Origin: Rhizobium sp. N324
Lineage (GTDB): Bacteria; Pseudomonadota; Alphaproteobacteria; Rhizobiales; Rhizobiaceae
DNA: 64,000 bases
Direction of reading: 5' to 3'
Assembly: GCF_001664485.1 (NCBI RefSeq)
Contig: NZ_CP013630.1
Coordinates: forward strand, 2,917,001-2,981,000
Shown here: positions 1 to 9,205 of the stretch, in pieces
Numbering within the stretch: the first letter of the stretch is position 1
Layout of the letters: every line of letters starts with the position of its first letter
Notes under the pieces: generated by a model
Told to the model about the DNA's origin: nothing
Database searches by the model: none
Seen by the model: the letters and a program-made list of their open reading frames with translations, nothing else
Program-made: the position numbers and the translations under genes

Positions 1-72
<72 letters not shown>

Positions 73-294
73 GTCCGCGCTTGGCTGCGCGGTGTGACGG
101 GGCGTATAAACAGGATCGGCAGGCTTGTCCAGCGCATCGGCGAAATTTCTTTGGTTAATCGCGAAGATTTTTCGGCATGGCTGAAATGCAGGACATAAGC
201 CGGCAAACCGCAATCGAGTTTCGGCAAGGATTAGGCGCAGATTCAACGTGATAGAGGGCCACGCGTCTGTCGGACGCGCGGCGTTCCGATGAAA

Positions 295-1206
295 TCAAAG
301 GTCGAGCGTGCCGCTCGCCAGCCGCACGGCCTGGCCGCCGATCCGGGCATTGGAGATCGCCCCGCCGTCGACATCGATATGCAGGTGAATGAAGGATGGC
401 CGGCCCATCTCGACGCCCTGCTCGATCATGATCGGGTGATGCCCGTCCGTCAGCCGGTCGAAATGGTGGATTGCGCCGGAAAGTGCGGCCGCCGCCGAGC
501 CGGTGGCCGGATCTTCGACGATCCCCATGCCGCTTGCAAACATACGCGCATGGAACTTCGCCACGTGATTGACGCCGCCGCGGCAATAGACATAGGCCGA
601 AGCAAGCGCACCCTCGACGAAGGGCACGATCTTTTCCCAAAGCTGCGGATCGAATTCCACCCGCTGCGCGGCTCCGACATCGTGCACCGGAATGAGCAGG
701 AAGGGAACGCCGGCGCTCCAGACCGACGGCACGTGATTTTCGAAGCCGATCTCGGTCACCTTCAGCGACAGCGCATCGGCCATGCCGAGCTTGTCGAGCG
801 GCATGATGGCCGGCTGTGATTTCCGCGGCAGGTCGAATTCGGCAAAACTCGCCTCGCCCTCCCGCAGCCGCACCGCGCAGCGCACCGGCCCGACATTTTC
901 CTCAAGCACCGTCACGAGATCGAGCGTCGACGCGCCATGCGCCCGCTCGGCCAGCGCTACCGCCGTGCCGACCGTCGGATGGCCGGCAAACGGCAGCTCG
1001 CGCCCGGGCGTGAAGATCCTGAGCTTCGCCGCATAGGCGGGATTGCTCGAAGGCTGCACGAACACCGTCTCGGAGAGATTAATCTCTCGGGTGATCGCCT
1101 GCATCGCCTCGTCGCTGAGATCGTCTCCGTCGAAGATCACCGCCAGCGGGTTGCCCGCAAGCTTTCGATCGGTGAACACGTCATAGACGCTGTAGCTTCG
1201 CGCCAC
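295..1206 (-). CDS. PhzF family isomerase/epimerase-like protein
   Basis: 303 aa protein of the PhzF (phenazine biosynthesis-like, diaminopimelate epimerase fold) family. Family features visible are the N-terminal YDVFTDRKLAGNPLAV segment, the SETVF motif with the candidate catalytic Glu46, FAGHPTVGTA near residue 75, and EDPATGSAAAAL near residue 235. The GTG start at 1206 is chosen because AAGGAGG lies 5 bases upstream; an in-frame ATG at 1371 would add 55 residues with no family similarity. Most chromosomal PhzF homologues have no known substrate, so no pathway is assigned. It is a single gene between the tRNA and the NUDIX gene, with a dispersed repeat behind its 5' end. Confidence 0.9.
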   Translation of the reverse strand: MARSYSVYDVFTDRKLAGNPLAVIFDGDDLSDEAMQAITREINLSETVFVQPSSNPAYAAKLRIFTPGRELPFAGHPTVGTAVALAERAHGASTLDLVTVLEENVGPVRCAVRLREGEASFAEFDLPRKSQPAIMPLDKLGMADALSLKVTEIGFENHVPSVWSAGVPFLLIPVHDVGAAQRVEFDPQLWEKIVPFVEGALASAYVYCRGGVNHVAKFHARMFASGMGIVEDPATGSAAAALSGAIHHFDRLTDGHHPIMIEQGVEMGRPSFIHLHIDVDGGAISNARIGGQAVRLASGTLDL

Positions 1207-1300
1207 ATCGGCCTCCTTGAATCGGTCATCGCGCCGCCAACCTGCCCGACCAAACGGCCGAGTGCAAGGCGCTAAGTCAGATGGATGCAAGGAGCCAAAC

Positions 1301-1420
1301 TGGAGCCTGTCCTTCGAGGCTCCGGCCTTCGGCCTGCAAGCCTCAGTATGGGACGTTGGAGAATACCGCACTTCTCTCCAACCTCATCCGTCCCCGAAGT
1401 GGCCTCGAAGGACGAGGTTG
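1301..1420. repeat. Dispersed intergenic palindromic element, family B (copy 1)
   Basis: The arms GTCCTTCGAGGC (1309-1320) and GCCTCGAAGGAC (1402-1413) are a perfect 12-bp inverted repeat, with GGCCTTCGGCC inside. Related sequence recurs at 29698-29832 and 32121-32170. Between genes it may form a hairpin in either transcript. Confidence 0.7.
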
Positions 1421-1440
1421 GCCTTCCGCCCTCGTGCCTC

Positions 1441-2211
1441 TTACGCGCCCGCCTTGCCGAAATACCAGCTAATCACCGGCAGCATGGCGATATTATAAGG
1501 ATGGGCCGAGGGGTCGGCCGAGCGGATCGCCACCGCACCGGCGATCTCCTTGTCCTCGGCGACCAGCATGTGGGCCTCGATCCGCTTCACCATCTCGGCC
1601 GCCGTCATGTCGAAGCGGAAGAGCCGCATGAGCGCTACCGTGCGTCTGGAATGGCTGGCATAGAGCTCCTGCCCTGCCACGGAATCGGAAAGGTCGAGGC
1701 CGGTCTCCTCGTGGACTTCGCGGCGCATATTGGCCTCGATGTCGCAGCGCCCGTCGACGATATCCTCCTGCTCCAGCGATCCGGCGGCGAAATAGACCTG
1801 GCCGGGATTGGCGGTATGGGCGCCCATGCGGATCGCCACCAGCGCGCCATCGGCGCTTTCGAGCACCGGATAGGCAAAGATATGCAGGCCGCCCTGGCGC
1901 TGCGGCTGCCGGCGCCACCACATGAAAGCGGAAAAGGGCGTAACATAGCCCTCGCCCGCAATCCCGTCTTCGCTGAACGACAGCCGCTGCTGGAACACCA
2001 GGCGGCCGTCGAACAGCGCCGGGTTGGCAGCGGTTTCCTTGGCCCAATTGTCGCGGATCGCCGCTTCCTCGGCGATGACGAAGGGATGGGCGCCGGGCAG
2101 CACACGCAGGTCGACGCCGGCGATCGGGAAAACCGTCGCTTCCGGCGGCCAGCCGGCGAAATCATCGGAGAAATCGCTGTTTGCAAAATTCATCTTCAAA
2201 TTGGTTTTCAT
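1441..2211 (-). CDS. NUDIX hydrolase
   Basis: 256 aa. A NUDIX-type box is present around residues 140-172, with a Gly-Ser-Leu beginning and the diagnostic REVHEETGL core; the spacing between the first Gly and REVHEE is longer than in the standard box. NUDIX enzymes hydrolyse nucleoside diphosphates linked to another group; the substrate cannot be read from sequence. It lies 8 bases downstream of the stop of the endonuclease/exonuclease/phosphatase gene (2220-3329) and is probably co-transcribed with it. The start at 2211 has only a weak GAAAG upstream; an ATG six codons further in is an alternative. Confidence 0.85.
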   Translation of the reverse strand: MKTNLKMNFANSDFSDDFAGWPPEATVFPIAGVDLRVLPGAHPFVIAEEAAIRDNWAKETAANPALFDGRLVFQQRLSFSEDGIAGEGYVTPFSAFMWWRRQPQRQGGLHIFAYPVLESADGALVAIRMGAHTANPGQVYFAAGSLEQEDIVDGRCDIEANMRREVHEETGLDLSDSVAGQELYASHSRRTVALMRLFRFDMTAAEMVKRIEAHMLVAEDKEIAGAVAIRSADPSAHPYNIAMLPVISWYFGKAGA

Positions 2212-2219
2212 GTTCGCTT

Positions 2220-3329
2220 TCAGGGGAGATCCAGTGTCATGACGACGGGGCAGTGATCGGATGCCTTCGGCCGGTCCCAGCCAGTGCGTGGATACCGCTC
2301 CACCTCCTGGCCTGGCGGAAAGACGGTGCGGTAGGGTTGGCCGTTGCGGATAATTTCCGGCAGGCGGCCGGCATTATGGGCGGCGAGCTCCGGCGAAAGC
2401 CAGAGATAATCGAGCTGGCAGAGCCACTGCTCCTGCGGCCCGCGCGCATGATAGAGCGTCCAGCGGTCGAGGGCCGCGCGGCGGCGCACTACATTTTCGG
2501 CAAAGCCGTCATGGCTGAAAACATCGAGCGCGCTCTCGCTCTCGTCGTGATGTTCGAAACGATAGCCGGTTCGGCGTCGGCCGATGACATCGACGCGCTC
2601 CTGGTAATCGTTCATGTCGCCGCAGATGGCGAAGCTTTTCTTGCCTGCGTGACCGGCGCCGAAGCGTTCCTCGATAATGCGGCGCACGGCGCGCGCCTCG
2701 GCGCGGCGGATCGGCATCGTCGATTGCCGCCCGTCCAGCCCGTCGCGCGGATTGCCCATCGATTTGAAATGCACGACGTAGAGCAGGAACGGCCGGCCGC
2801 CGATCAGCAGATCGAGTTCCAGGCAGTCGCGCTTGAAGATCTTGTCGTCGATGCGGTTGGTGAGCGCCAGCTCCTCGTCGAAGAGATCGAGATCGCGATA
2901 GGTCGTCATCGCATGGCTTCTGACATCCTTGACCTCGATCTTCTGGCCGTCACGGGTTTCCTCGCGCATCAACACGGCGACATCGATGCCGCGGCTGTCA
3001 TTGCCCTCGACCAGATATTTCTGCCGATAGCCGTTTCCGACCATGCGGAAGAGATAGCCGTATTCGAAGGCCTGAAGCGCGGCCATATTGTCGATTTCCT
3101 GCAGGCAGAGGATATCGGCATCCGCATCGGCGATCGCCAGCGCGGTCATCTGTCTCGTATCATCGGTGGCGGCGATCACCCGCGCCTGCTCGAGCTGCTG
3201 ATAGACGCCCTCGCTCGACACATCGAAAAGCTTGATGACTCGGTCCTGGCGCAGCTGGTTGCGGAAGCCGGTGAAATCGAATCGGGTCAGCAGATTTTCG
3301 ACGTTGAAGGTGGCGAGGCGAAGCGACAT
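2220..3329 (-). CDS. Endonuclease/exonuclease/phosphatase family protein
   Basis: 369 aa. Metal-dependent phosphoesterase of the EEP (DNase I-like) superfamily. Motifs in order are ATFNVENLL near the N-terminus (metal-binding Asn), CLQEIDN near residue 75 (metal-binding Glu), ICGDMNDY near residue 235 and SDHCPVVMTL at the C-terminus (catalytic Asp-His). No signal peptide is visible, which suggests a cytoplasmic protein. The family includes nucleases, phosphatases and lipid phosphodiesterases, so the substrate is open. It is the first gene of a probable two-gene unit with the NUDIX hydrolase. Confidence 0.88.
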   Translation of the reverse strand: MSLRLATFNVENLLTRFDFTGFRNQLRQDRVIKLFDVSSEGVYQQLEQARVIAATDDTRQMTALAIADADADILCLQEIDNMAALQAFEYGYLFRMVGNGYRQKYLVEGNDSRGIDVAVLMREETRDGQKIEVKDVRSHAMTTYRDLDLFDEELALTNRIDDKIFKRDCLELDLLIGGRPFLLYVVHFKSMGNPRDGLDGRQSTMPIRRAEARAVRRIIEERFGAGHAGKKSFAICGDMNDYQERVDVIGRRRTGYRFEHHDESESALDVFSHDGFAENVVRRRAALDRWTLYHARGPQEQWLCQLDYLWLSPELAAHNAGRLPEIIRNGQPYRTVFPPGQEVERYPRTGWDRPKASDHCPVVMTLDLP

Positions 3330-3424
3330 GGCGAAGGTCCGGTTGCGGGCAGTACCTTATCCGGCAATCGCACGAGTAAAAGACGGCGGGGCGAAGAAAT
3401 ATGCGGACAAATGCCCTCTACGCC

Positions 3425-3673
3425 CTAAATATGGCTGGGCGGACTTGAGGTGGCGCCGTCGTGAGGTTGGCTGTGCCCGCCATCAGGACTGCTCGACGAA
3501 CTCCCATTGCTCGAACTGCCATGTAATTCACTTGGCTTAAACGTTCGAGTTTTCCATTCGCCGTCCCGTTTCTGCCGCTCTAAAGATGGGCATCCCTGAA
3601 GCACGCTCGCGGCACTCAAAAGAACGGCCGAAAGCACGAAAACGGATCGAATACGCCTTACTTGAATTGGCAT
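3425..3673 (-). CDS. Small putative lipoprotein, Ser-rich
   Basis: 82 aa. A positively charged N-terminus (MPIQVRRIR) is followed by a hydrophobic segment and a lipobox-like VLQGC, so Cys28 would be the lipidated residue. The mature part is short, hydrophilic and rich in Ser, Gly and Pro after about residue 50. An AAGGG stands 11 bases before the ATG. No family is recognised. The surrounding DNA (3330-3890) is more AT-rich than its neighbours. It is supported by the signal sequence and absence of a competing frame only, so it may not be expressed. Confidence 0.5.
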   Translation of the reverse strand: MPIQVRRIRSVFVLSAVLLSAASVLQGCPSLERQKRDGEWKTRTFKPSELHGSSSNGSSSSSPDGGHSQPHDGATSSPPSHI

Positions 3674-3890
3674 GCAAATATGGTCCCTTAGTAGACTGAT
3701 TATCGCGCAGTCTTTGCTTGGTCCACTGCGCTCGCAATAACTTAGCCGTTTGCCTTACATCGTGGATGGCTAGATCGAAGTCAGAAGAGATATTCAACTT
3801 TTGCACGATTCGAAAGAAGATAACCGCAATTTTCAATCTTATATTATCGAGCTTCAGCCTGGCTCACTATGAAAGTCGAGCTTTCCTCGA

Positions 3891-4910
3891 TCAAAGCCGC
3901 CAGCCGACGCGGATCACGACACGCACCGCCTCGCCGGGCACGACAGCAACGCGGCTGAAGGCGCGCAGCGTCTGGCCGTTGCCAAGCGTGAGTTTGACGG
4001 CATAACGTTCTCCTTCGAAGAGAACGGTTTCGACAATTGCCGGAGTCCCCTCGCCGCCGATAATCACGTCTTCCGGCCGCACCAGAATATCGGCGCCATC
4101 GGTATTGGCCGCCTCTAGCGCATCCTGCAGTTCGTCCCACTCCAGATGGCGTTCGCCGCCCATCACCGGCAGCCTCAGGATCGCCCCGCGTCCGATCAGG
4201 CCGCCGACGATGCGGCCCTCCGGCCGGGCATAGATTTCGGCCGGCGGCGCCACCTGCAGCAGGCGGCCTTCAGACATGACGGCGACGTCGGTCGCGAGCG
4301 CCATCGCCTCGCTCTGGTCATGGGTGACGTAGATCATCGTCGCGCCCGAGCGCTGGTGGAACTCGCGGAAGGTTTCTTCCATCTCCTGTTTCAGGTGCCG
4401 GTCGAGATTGGCGAGCGGCTCGTCGAGCAGCACAACGTCGGGCGATGTCACCAGGCAGCGGGCGAGCGCCACGCGCTGGCGCTGGCCGCCGGAAAGGTCG
4501 GCCGGACGCCGCTCGGCGTAATCGGCAAGCCAGACGGTGGAGAGCGCCTCGCCGATCTTCGCCCGGTAAGCCTCGCCCGAAATGCCGCGTACCTTCAAGG
4601 GGTATCCGACATTGTCGGCAACACTCATATGCGGCCAGAGTGCATAGGATTGGAACACCATCGCCATGTTGCGCTTGTCAGGCGGCAGCGCCTGGGCGGC
4701 ATCGGCCAGTAGCCGCTCGCCGAGATGGATCGAGCCGTCGGAGGGCGTCTCGAAACCGGCGATCATCCGCAGTACCGTCGTCTTGCCGCAACCGGAAGGC
4801 CCGAGCAGCGCCAGGAAGCCGCCCTCGCGCACATCGAGCGAGAAATCGCTGACGGCCGCTCGTCCGGTGCCGAAATCCTTGGCCAGCCGGTTGAGGATCA
4901 GTTGCGCCAT
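3891..4910 (-). CDS. ABC transporter ATP-binding protein (ferric iron/phosphonate type)
   Basis: 339 aa ATPase that would energise uptake by the permease encoded just upstream in the same operon. Walker A GPSGCGKTT is at 37-45, the Q-loop lies in MVFQSYALWPHMS, the signature is LSGGQRQR, Walker B is VVLLDEP and the switch His is in THDQSEAMAL. A C-terminal TOBE-like regulatory part follows after about residue 240. Its start overlaps the permease stop by 13 bases, which indicates translational coupling. Similarity is to FbpC/PhnT/PotA-type subunits; the binding protein and fused permease favour iron(III) or 2-aminoethylphosphonate-type transport. Confidence 0.9.
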   Translation of the reverse strand: MAQLILNRLAKDFGTGRAAVSDFSLDVREGGFLALLGPSGCGKTTVLRMIAGFETPSDGSIHLGERLLADAAQALPPDKRNMAMVFQSYALWPHMSVADNVGYPLKVRGISGEAYRAKIGEALSTVWLADYAERRPADLSGGQRQRVALARCLVTSPDVVLLDEPLANLDRHLKQEMEETFREFHQRSGATMIYVTHDQSEAMALATDVAVMSEGRLLQVAPPAEIYARPEGRIVGGLIGRGAILRLPVMGGERHLEWDELQDALEAANTDGADILVRPEDVIIGGEGTPAIVETVLFEGERYAVKLTLGNGQTLRAFSRVAVVPGEAVRVVIRVGWRL

Positions 4911-6592
4911 GGGACCACCCCTTTCGGCAGGCGTTTCGCCAGGAGTTCAAGGAGCAGCATCATGACGACCACCATCAGGACGACGAGCACCGACAGCGCC
5001 GAGGCAAAGTCGGAGCTGCCGCTATCGTCGAGATTATAGATTGCGACACCGAGCGTCTGGGTGCCGGCCGACCAGAGCAGCGCCGAAATCGTCAGCTCGT
5101 TGCAGGCAATCAGGAAGACGAGGATGACGGAAGCGCCGGCAGCCGGCGCAATCAGCGGCACGATGATATCGAAAAGCCGCCGGAAGAAGCCGGCACCGGA
5201 AAGCCGTGCTGCCTCCTCCAGCGCCGGGTCGAGCTGGTGAAAGGCGCTGACGACCGGCTTCAGGCTGACGGCGAAAAAGGAGGAGAAATAGGCAATCAGG
5301 ATGATCCAGATCGTGCCGTAGAGCGACACGTGCAGGAGCGGGATGGGTGCGGCGAAGACCAGGATGAAGGCAACAGCCATGACGATGCCGGGAAGCGAAT
5401 AGGGTATCTCGATCAGGCTCGCAATGATGCGGGAAGCCGCATCCTTCCGCCGCGTCAGCATATAGGCCGCAAGCACGGTCACCACCAGGAGACAAGCGGC
5501 GGTGGCGCCCGCAAGCGAGATCGAGTTGACGAAAGCGGTGCGCGTCACCGCCTGCCGGAAGAGGATCTCCTCGAAGGCATGCAGCGACATGGTCTTGAAG
5601 TTGAGCGGCACGCCGTAGGCCGGAACCAGTGCGCCGGCGACGAGCGCGAAGAAGGGCGCGGCGAGCATGAAGAACAGGATTGCCCAGAGGACCGGCGTGA
5701 AGAGAAACCGCCAGGCGCCGAGCTCGAAGGCGGCACTCGCCCCCGACAACCCGATGACGCGGTAATCGCGGCCTCTGAGCGCCCGGTCCTGGATCATCAA
5801 GCCAGCCACCGAGATCATAGCGATGATTGCCGACAGAACGGCGACATCACCGAAGGTGCGGCTGGTGAAGGCGGAAAACTTGGTAAAGATCAGAGTCGGC
5901 AATGTGAAGATCGAGGCCGGAATGCCGAGAATGGCGGGAATGCCGAAATTGCCGGTGCAGGAGACGAAGGAAATCGCTGCGCCTGCGATGATGCCGGGCA
6001 GCGACAGAGGCAGGATAATATCGCGGAAGACCCGGAAGCTGGAGGCGCCGGACAGCCTTGCGGCCTCGACGCCATCGCGTGGCAGCGTCATCAGCCCGGC
6101 CCGAAGCGCAAGATAGACCAGCGGCGCATGCTGTACGCCATAGAGCAGCGCGATCCCGCCGACCGAATAGAGCGGCTGCGGCGAGCCGAGCGGCGGAGCG
6201 ATTGCGAGCGCCTTCAGTAGCGGGCTTGATGGCCCCGACATCTGTACCCAGGCCAGCGCCGTCACCTGCGGCGGGATCATCATCGGCAGCACGAAGAAGA
6301 AGCTGAGCGGGCCCTTGCCGCGAATATCGGTCAGCGTCAGCAGGAAGGCGAAGAGGCAGCCGATGACGAGCGAGATCATTGTGCCAAGAACCGATGTGAC
6401 GATGGTGTAGTAGGTCGCCGACCAAAGCGACGGCGCGCTCAGCACATCGATCACGCCGCCATTGGCGAAGGCCGCGATACCGACCATGGCGAGGCGGGCG
6501 AGCGGCAGCACGCTGAGGATCAGGACGGTGATGACGACAAAGGGAAATAGCCAGGCGGGCTGGCTGTTTCCGGTTCTGACATAGCCGTGCAT
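4898..6592 (-). CDS. ABC transporter permease, two fused membrane domains (FbpB-like)
   Basis: 564 aa inner-membrane protein with about twelve hydrophobic segments arranged as two tandem permease domains. Each domain carries an EAA coupling motif contacting the ATPase: EAARLSGASSFRVF at about 176-189, and a second EAARLSGAGFFRRLF near residue 470. Such a fused permease is typical of FbpB/SfuB iron(III) and PhnU-type importers. It is the middle gene of the operon binding protein - permease - ATPase, 7 bases after the binding-protein gene. Confidence 0.9.
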   Translation of the reverse strand: MHGYVRTGNSQPAWLFPFVVITVLILSVLPLARLAMVGIAAFANGGVIDVLSAPSLWSATYYTIVTSVLGTMISLVIGCLFAFLLTLTDIRGKGPLSFFFVLPMMIPPQVTALAWVQMSGPSSPLLKALAIAPPLGSPQPLYSVGGIALLYGVQHAPLVYLALRAGLMTLPRDGVEAARLSGASSFRVFRDIILPLSLPGIIAGAAISFVSCTGNFGIPAILGIPASIFTLPTLIFTKFSAFTSRTFGDVAVLSAIIAMISVAGLMIQDRALRGRDYRVIGLSGASAAFELGAWRFLFTPVLWAILFFMLAAPFFALVAGALVPAYGVPLNFKTMSLHAFEEILFRQAVTRTAFVNSISLAGATAACLLVVTVLAAYMLTRRKDAASRIIASLIEIPYSLPGIVMAVAFILVFAAPIPLLHVSLYGTIWIILIAYFSSFFAVSLKPVVSAFHQLDPALEEAARLSGAGFFRRLFDIIVPLIAPAAGASVILVFLIACNELTISALLWSAGTQTLGVAIYNLDDSGSSDFASALSVLVVLMVVVMMLLLELLAKRLPKGVVPWRN

Positions 6593-6599
6593 GGAAGGA

Positions 6600-7574
6600 T
6601 CAGTTCGAGCCGTAGATGCCCGAGAAGGTCTTCAGATCCTGATCGCTATTCTTGAGCGCATCTGCGGCATTGATCGGCAGGACCTTGATGGTGTCGCGCG
6701 CCGGGAAGCCTTCCGGAACCTTCATGCCGTTGCGGGCCGGAATATAGCCGAGCTTCAGGAAGCCCTCCTGCCCCTTTTCAGAGAGCACGTAATCGACGAA
6801 CTTCTTGGCGGCCTCGGCATTCTTGCTGCTCGCCAGGATGCCGACCGGCTCGGTGACGGCCGAAACGCCTTCGCTCGGGAAGACGAACTCGACCGGAGCG
6901 CCCTTGGCCTTCTCGCGGATCGGCAGGTAATCGACGACCATGCCGTAAGCCTTTTCGCCCGAGGCAACCGACTTCAAGACGGCGCCGTTGCCGCCGGCGG
7001 CGATCGCACCGTTTTCGGCAAGAGACTTGTAGAAATCCCAGCCGAGGCCGGGAACGGCGGCAAGCGTCTGAGCGTGGATGAGGGCCGCGCCCGAAGCGAG
7101 CGGGCTCGGCATGGTGACGAGGCCCTTGGCTTCCGGCTTGGTCAGGTCCTTCCAGCTTGTCGGCTTCATACCGGCCGAAGTGTTGTACATGATGCCGGTG
7201 GTGATCAGCTTGGTCGAGTAATAGTAGCCGTCGGCGTCATAAAGGGCGGCGTCGTACTGTGCGGCCTCCGGCGACTTGTAGGCCAGCAGCTTGCCGTCTT
7301 CCTTCAGGCGCTCCAGCGTTACCATGTCGGCGATCAGCAGGATGTCGGCGACCGGGTTGCCGGCCTGGATCTCGGCCTGAAGCTTGGCGATGATCTTCGG
7401 CGTGCCGTCGCGCACCCAGTCGACCTTGATATCGGGATTGGCGGCCATGAAGCCATCGACCGTCGCCTGCGCGTCTTCGTTCGGCTGGCTGATATAGAGA
7501 ACGAGGTTTGCGGCCGAAGCCGGGATGGCGAAGAGGCTCGCGGCGACAAGGGCGGCGGAAACGATCGTTTTCAT
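6600..7574 (-). CDS. ABC transporter periplasmic substrate-binding protein (iron/phosphonate type)
   Basis: 324 aa. A Sec signal peptide of about 21 residues ends in IPASA. The mature protein is a type II periplasmic binding protein of the FbpA/PhnS-like group (LVLYISQPNEDAQATVDGF start, then a DILLIADM segment and a C-terminal ARNGMKVPEG region). It is the first gene of the three-gene importer. Ligand not determined: iron(III) and 2-aminoethylphosphonate binders share this fold. The 297-bp region upstream (7575-7871), shared with the divergent aldo/keto reductase, shows no Fur-like palindrome that I could recognise. Confidence 0.88.
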   Translation of the reverse strand: MKTIVSAALVAASLFAIPASAANLVLYISQPNEDAQATVDGFMAANPDIKVDWVRDGTPKIIAKLQAEIQAGNPVADILLIADMVTLERLKEDGKLLAYKSPEAAQYDAALYDADGYYYSTKLITTGIMYNTSAGMKPTSWKDLTKPEAKGLVTMPSPLASGAALIHAQTLAAVPGLGWDFYKSLAENGAIAAGGNGAVLKSVASGEKAYGMVVDYLPIREKAKGAPVEFVFPSEGVSAVTEPVGILASSKNAEAAKKFVDYVLSEKGQEGFLKLGYIPARNGMKVPEGFPARDTIKVLPINAADALKNSDQDLKTFSGIYGSN

Positions 7575-7871
7575 CGGAAGGGTCCTCGGGATTGCGTCAC
7601 CCCTCCCTTATTAGGGGTCGTTGACAGAGATGTGACAGGGCGCCGCAGCTGCCGAGGCCGCTCGCGACCATGTGGCAAAGCCGGTCGATCGTGTCCGCAC
7701 CTTGAGAAGCAGACCGTTTGATCATCCTCGCCTGGACGTAATTGAAAGCGTAAGCTCCAGCAGGCCAAGCGCTTCACGCAGGCGTGAACGTCCCGCCATT
7801 TGCCATCGGGCCGCTTTGCGGTACGTCATTGACGTTTCGATCAGGCACATTTCGATGAAGGAGGAGTTTTA

Positions 7872-8930
7872 ATGGAATATCGTTCGCTCGGCCGTTCCGG
7901 CCTGAAAATCTCCACATTGACCATGGGCACGATGACCTTCGGCGGCGTCGGATGGGCCAAGACCGTCGGGGACCTCGGCGTCTCCGAGGCGCGCAAGATG
8001 ATCGATATCTGCATCGATGCCGGCATCAATCTCATCGACACTGCCAATGCCTATTCCAACGGCGAATGCGAAAATATCATCGGCGATGTGCTCTCCGGCA
8101 AGCGGCCACAAGGCGTGCTGCTCGCCACCAAGGCCCGTTTCGGCATGGGTGACGGTCCAAACGACCAGGGCCTGTCGCGCTACCACCTGATCCGGGAATG
8201 CGAAGCGAGCCTCAAACGCCTGAAGACCGATGTCATCGATCTCTATCAGGTGCATGAATGGGACGGCCAGACCCCGCTCGAAGAGACGATGGAAGCCTTG
8301 GACACGCTGATCAAGCAGGGCAAGGTGCGTTACGTCGGCTGCTCGAACTATTCCGGCTGGCACATCATGAAGGCGCTCGGCATCGCCAACGAGCACCGCT
8401 ACCAGCGCTTCGTCAGCCAGCAGATCCACTATACCCTGGAGGCCCGCGACGCCGAATACGAGTTACTGCCGATCTCGATCGACCAGGGCCTCGGCGTGCT
8501 GGTCTGGAGCCCGCTTGCCGGCGGCCTGCTCTCGGGCAAACACCGCCGCAACCAGGCCGCGCCCGAAGGCACGCGCCAGTTCGCCGGCTGGACCGAACCG
8601 CCGATCCGCGACGAGAACCGCCTCTGGAACATCGTCGAGACGCTGGTGGCGATCGGAAAGGAACGCGGCGTCTCGGCCGCTCAAGTGGCGCTCGCCTGGC
8701 TGATCGGCCGCAAGGCGGTGACCTCGGTCATCATCGGCGGCCGCACCGAAGCCCAGTTCCGCGACAACATCGCCGCCGCCGAACTGAAGCTCACGGACGA
8801 GGAGCGCAAACGCCTCGACGCCGTCAGCCTGCCGCCGGTGATCTATCCCTACTGGCACCAGCTGAACACCGCGAGCGACAGGCTTGGTGAAGCCGATCTC
8901 GAACTGTTCGGCCCGCATCTAGAGCGATAG
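7872..8930 (+). CDS. Aldo/keto reductase
   Basis: 352 aa NADPH-dependent oxidoreductase of the aldo/keto reductase superfamily (YghZ/Tas-like branch). The catalytic tetrad can be placed as Asp and Tyr in IDTANAYSNGE, Lys in LLATKARFG and His in DLYQVHEWDG. The C-terminal cofactor region includes SVIIGGRTEAQFRDN. A strong AAGGAGGAG lies just upstream of the ATG. It is monocistronic and divergent from the ABC importer operon. Substrate unknown. Confidence 0.92.
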   Translation: MEYRSLGRSGLKISTLTMGTMTFGGVGWAKTVGDLGVSEARKMIDICIDAGINLIDTANAYSNGECENIIGDVLSGKRPQGVLLATKARFGMGDGPNDQGLSRYHLIRECEASLKRLKTDVIDLYQVHEWDGQTPLEETMEALDTLIKQGKVRYVGCSNYSGWHIMKALGIANEHRYQRFVSQQIHYTLEARDAEYELLPISIDQGLGVLVWSPLAGGLLSGKHRRNQAAPEGTRQFAGWTEPPIRDENRLWNIVETLVAIGKERGVSAAQVALAWLIGRKAVTSVIIGGRTEAQFRDNIAAAELKLTDEERKRLDAVSLPPVIYPYWHQLNTASDRLGEADLELFGPHLER

Positions 8931-9014
8931 GTGACCCTGACGGCGCCGTAGCCAACCGCATCGACTGCGGCAAGAGCGAAACGACGATCTTCTGATTGGC
9001 GCTCTGGCTTGCTC

Positions 9015-9191
9015 CCTCTTCTCCCCAGCGGGGAGAAGGTGGCCCGAAGGGTCGGATGAGGGGGCCACACGGCACGCCTTTGCTTGCCTTCGCTTACGCA
9101 CAGTGCACTCGCGGCTGTGCCGCTCACCCCCTCATCTGCCTACCGGCATCTTCTCCCCGCTGGGGAGAAGGGACTCGTGGCAACGTCTCGC
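9015..9191. repeat. Dispersed rhizobial palindromic element, family A (copy 1)
   Basis: Two palindromes, each built on CTTCTCCCC-N2-3-GGGGAGAAGG, bracket about 120 bp with partial inverted symmetry (GGATGAGGGGGC on the left, CACCCCCTCATC on the right). A nearly identical element lies at 54676-54860, including the trailing CAACGTCTCGCC. Organisation and location between genes resemble the rhizobium-specific intergenic mosaic elements (RIME); this name is from memory, not from a search. Confidence 0.8.
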
Positions 9192-9205
9192 CTAACCTAC
9201 GACAA

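Noticed and set aside
3537..3836. 99-codon frame overlapping the small lipoprotein region
   Set aside because: No ribosome binding site, no recognisable domain, and it overlaps the better supported lipoprotein frame.
5237..6220. 327-codon open frame opposite the fused permease
   Set aside because: Highly charged translation mirroring hydrophobic membrane codons on the other strand.
9015..9191. Terminal inverted repeats of an insertion sequence
   Set aside because: No transposase frame between the palindromes and the same element recurs intact at 54676 without coding capacity.
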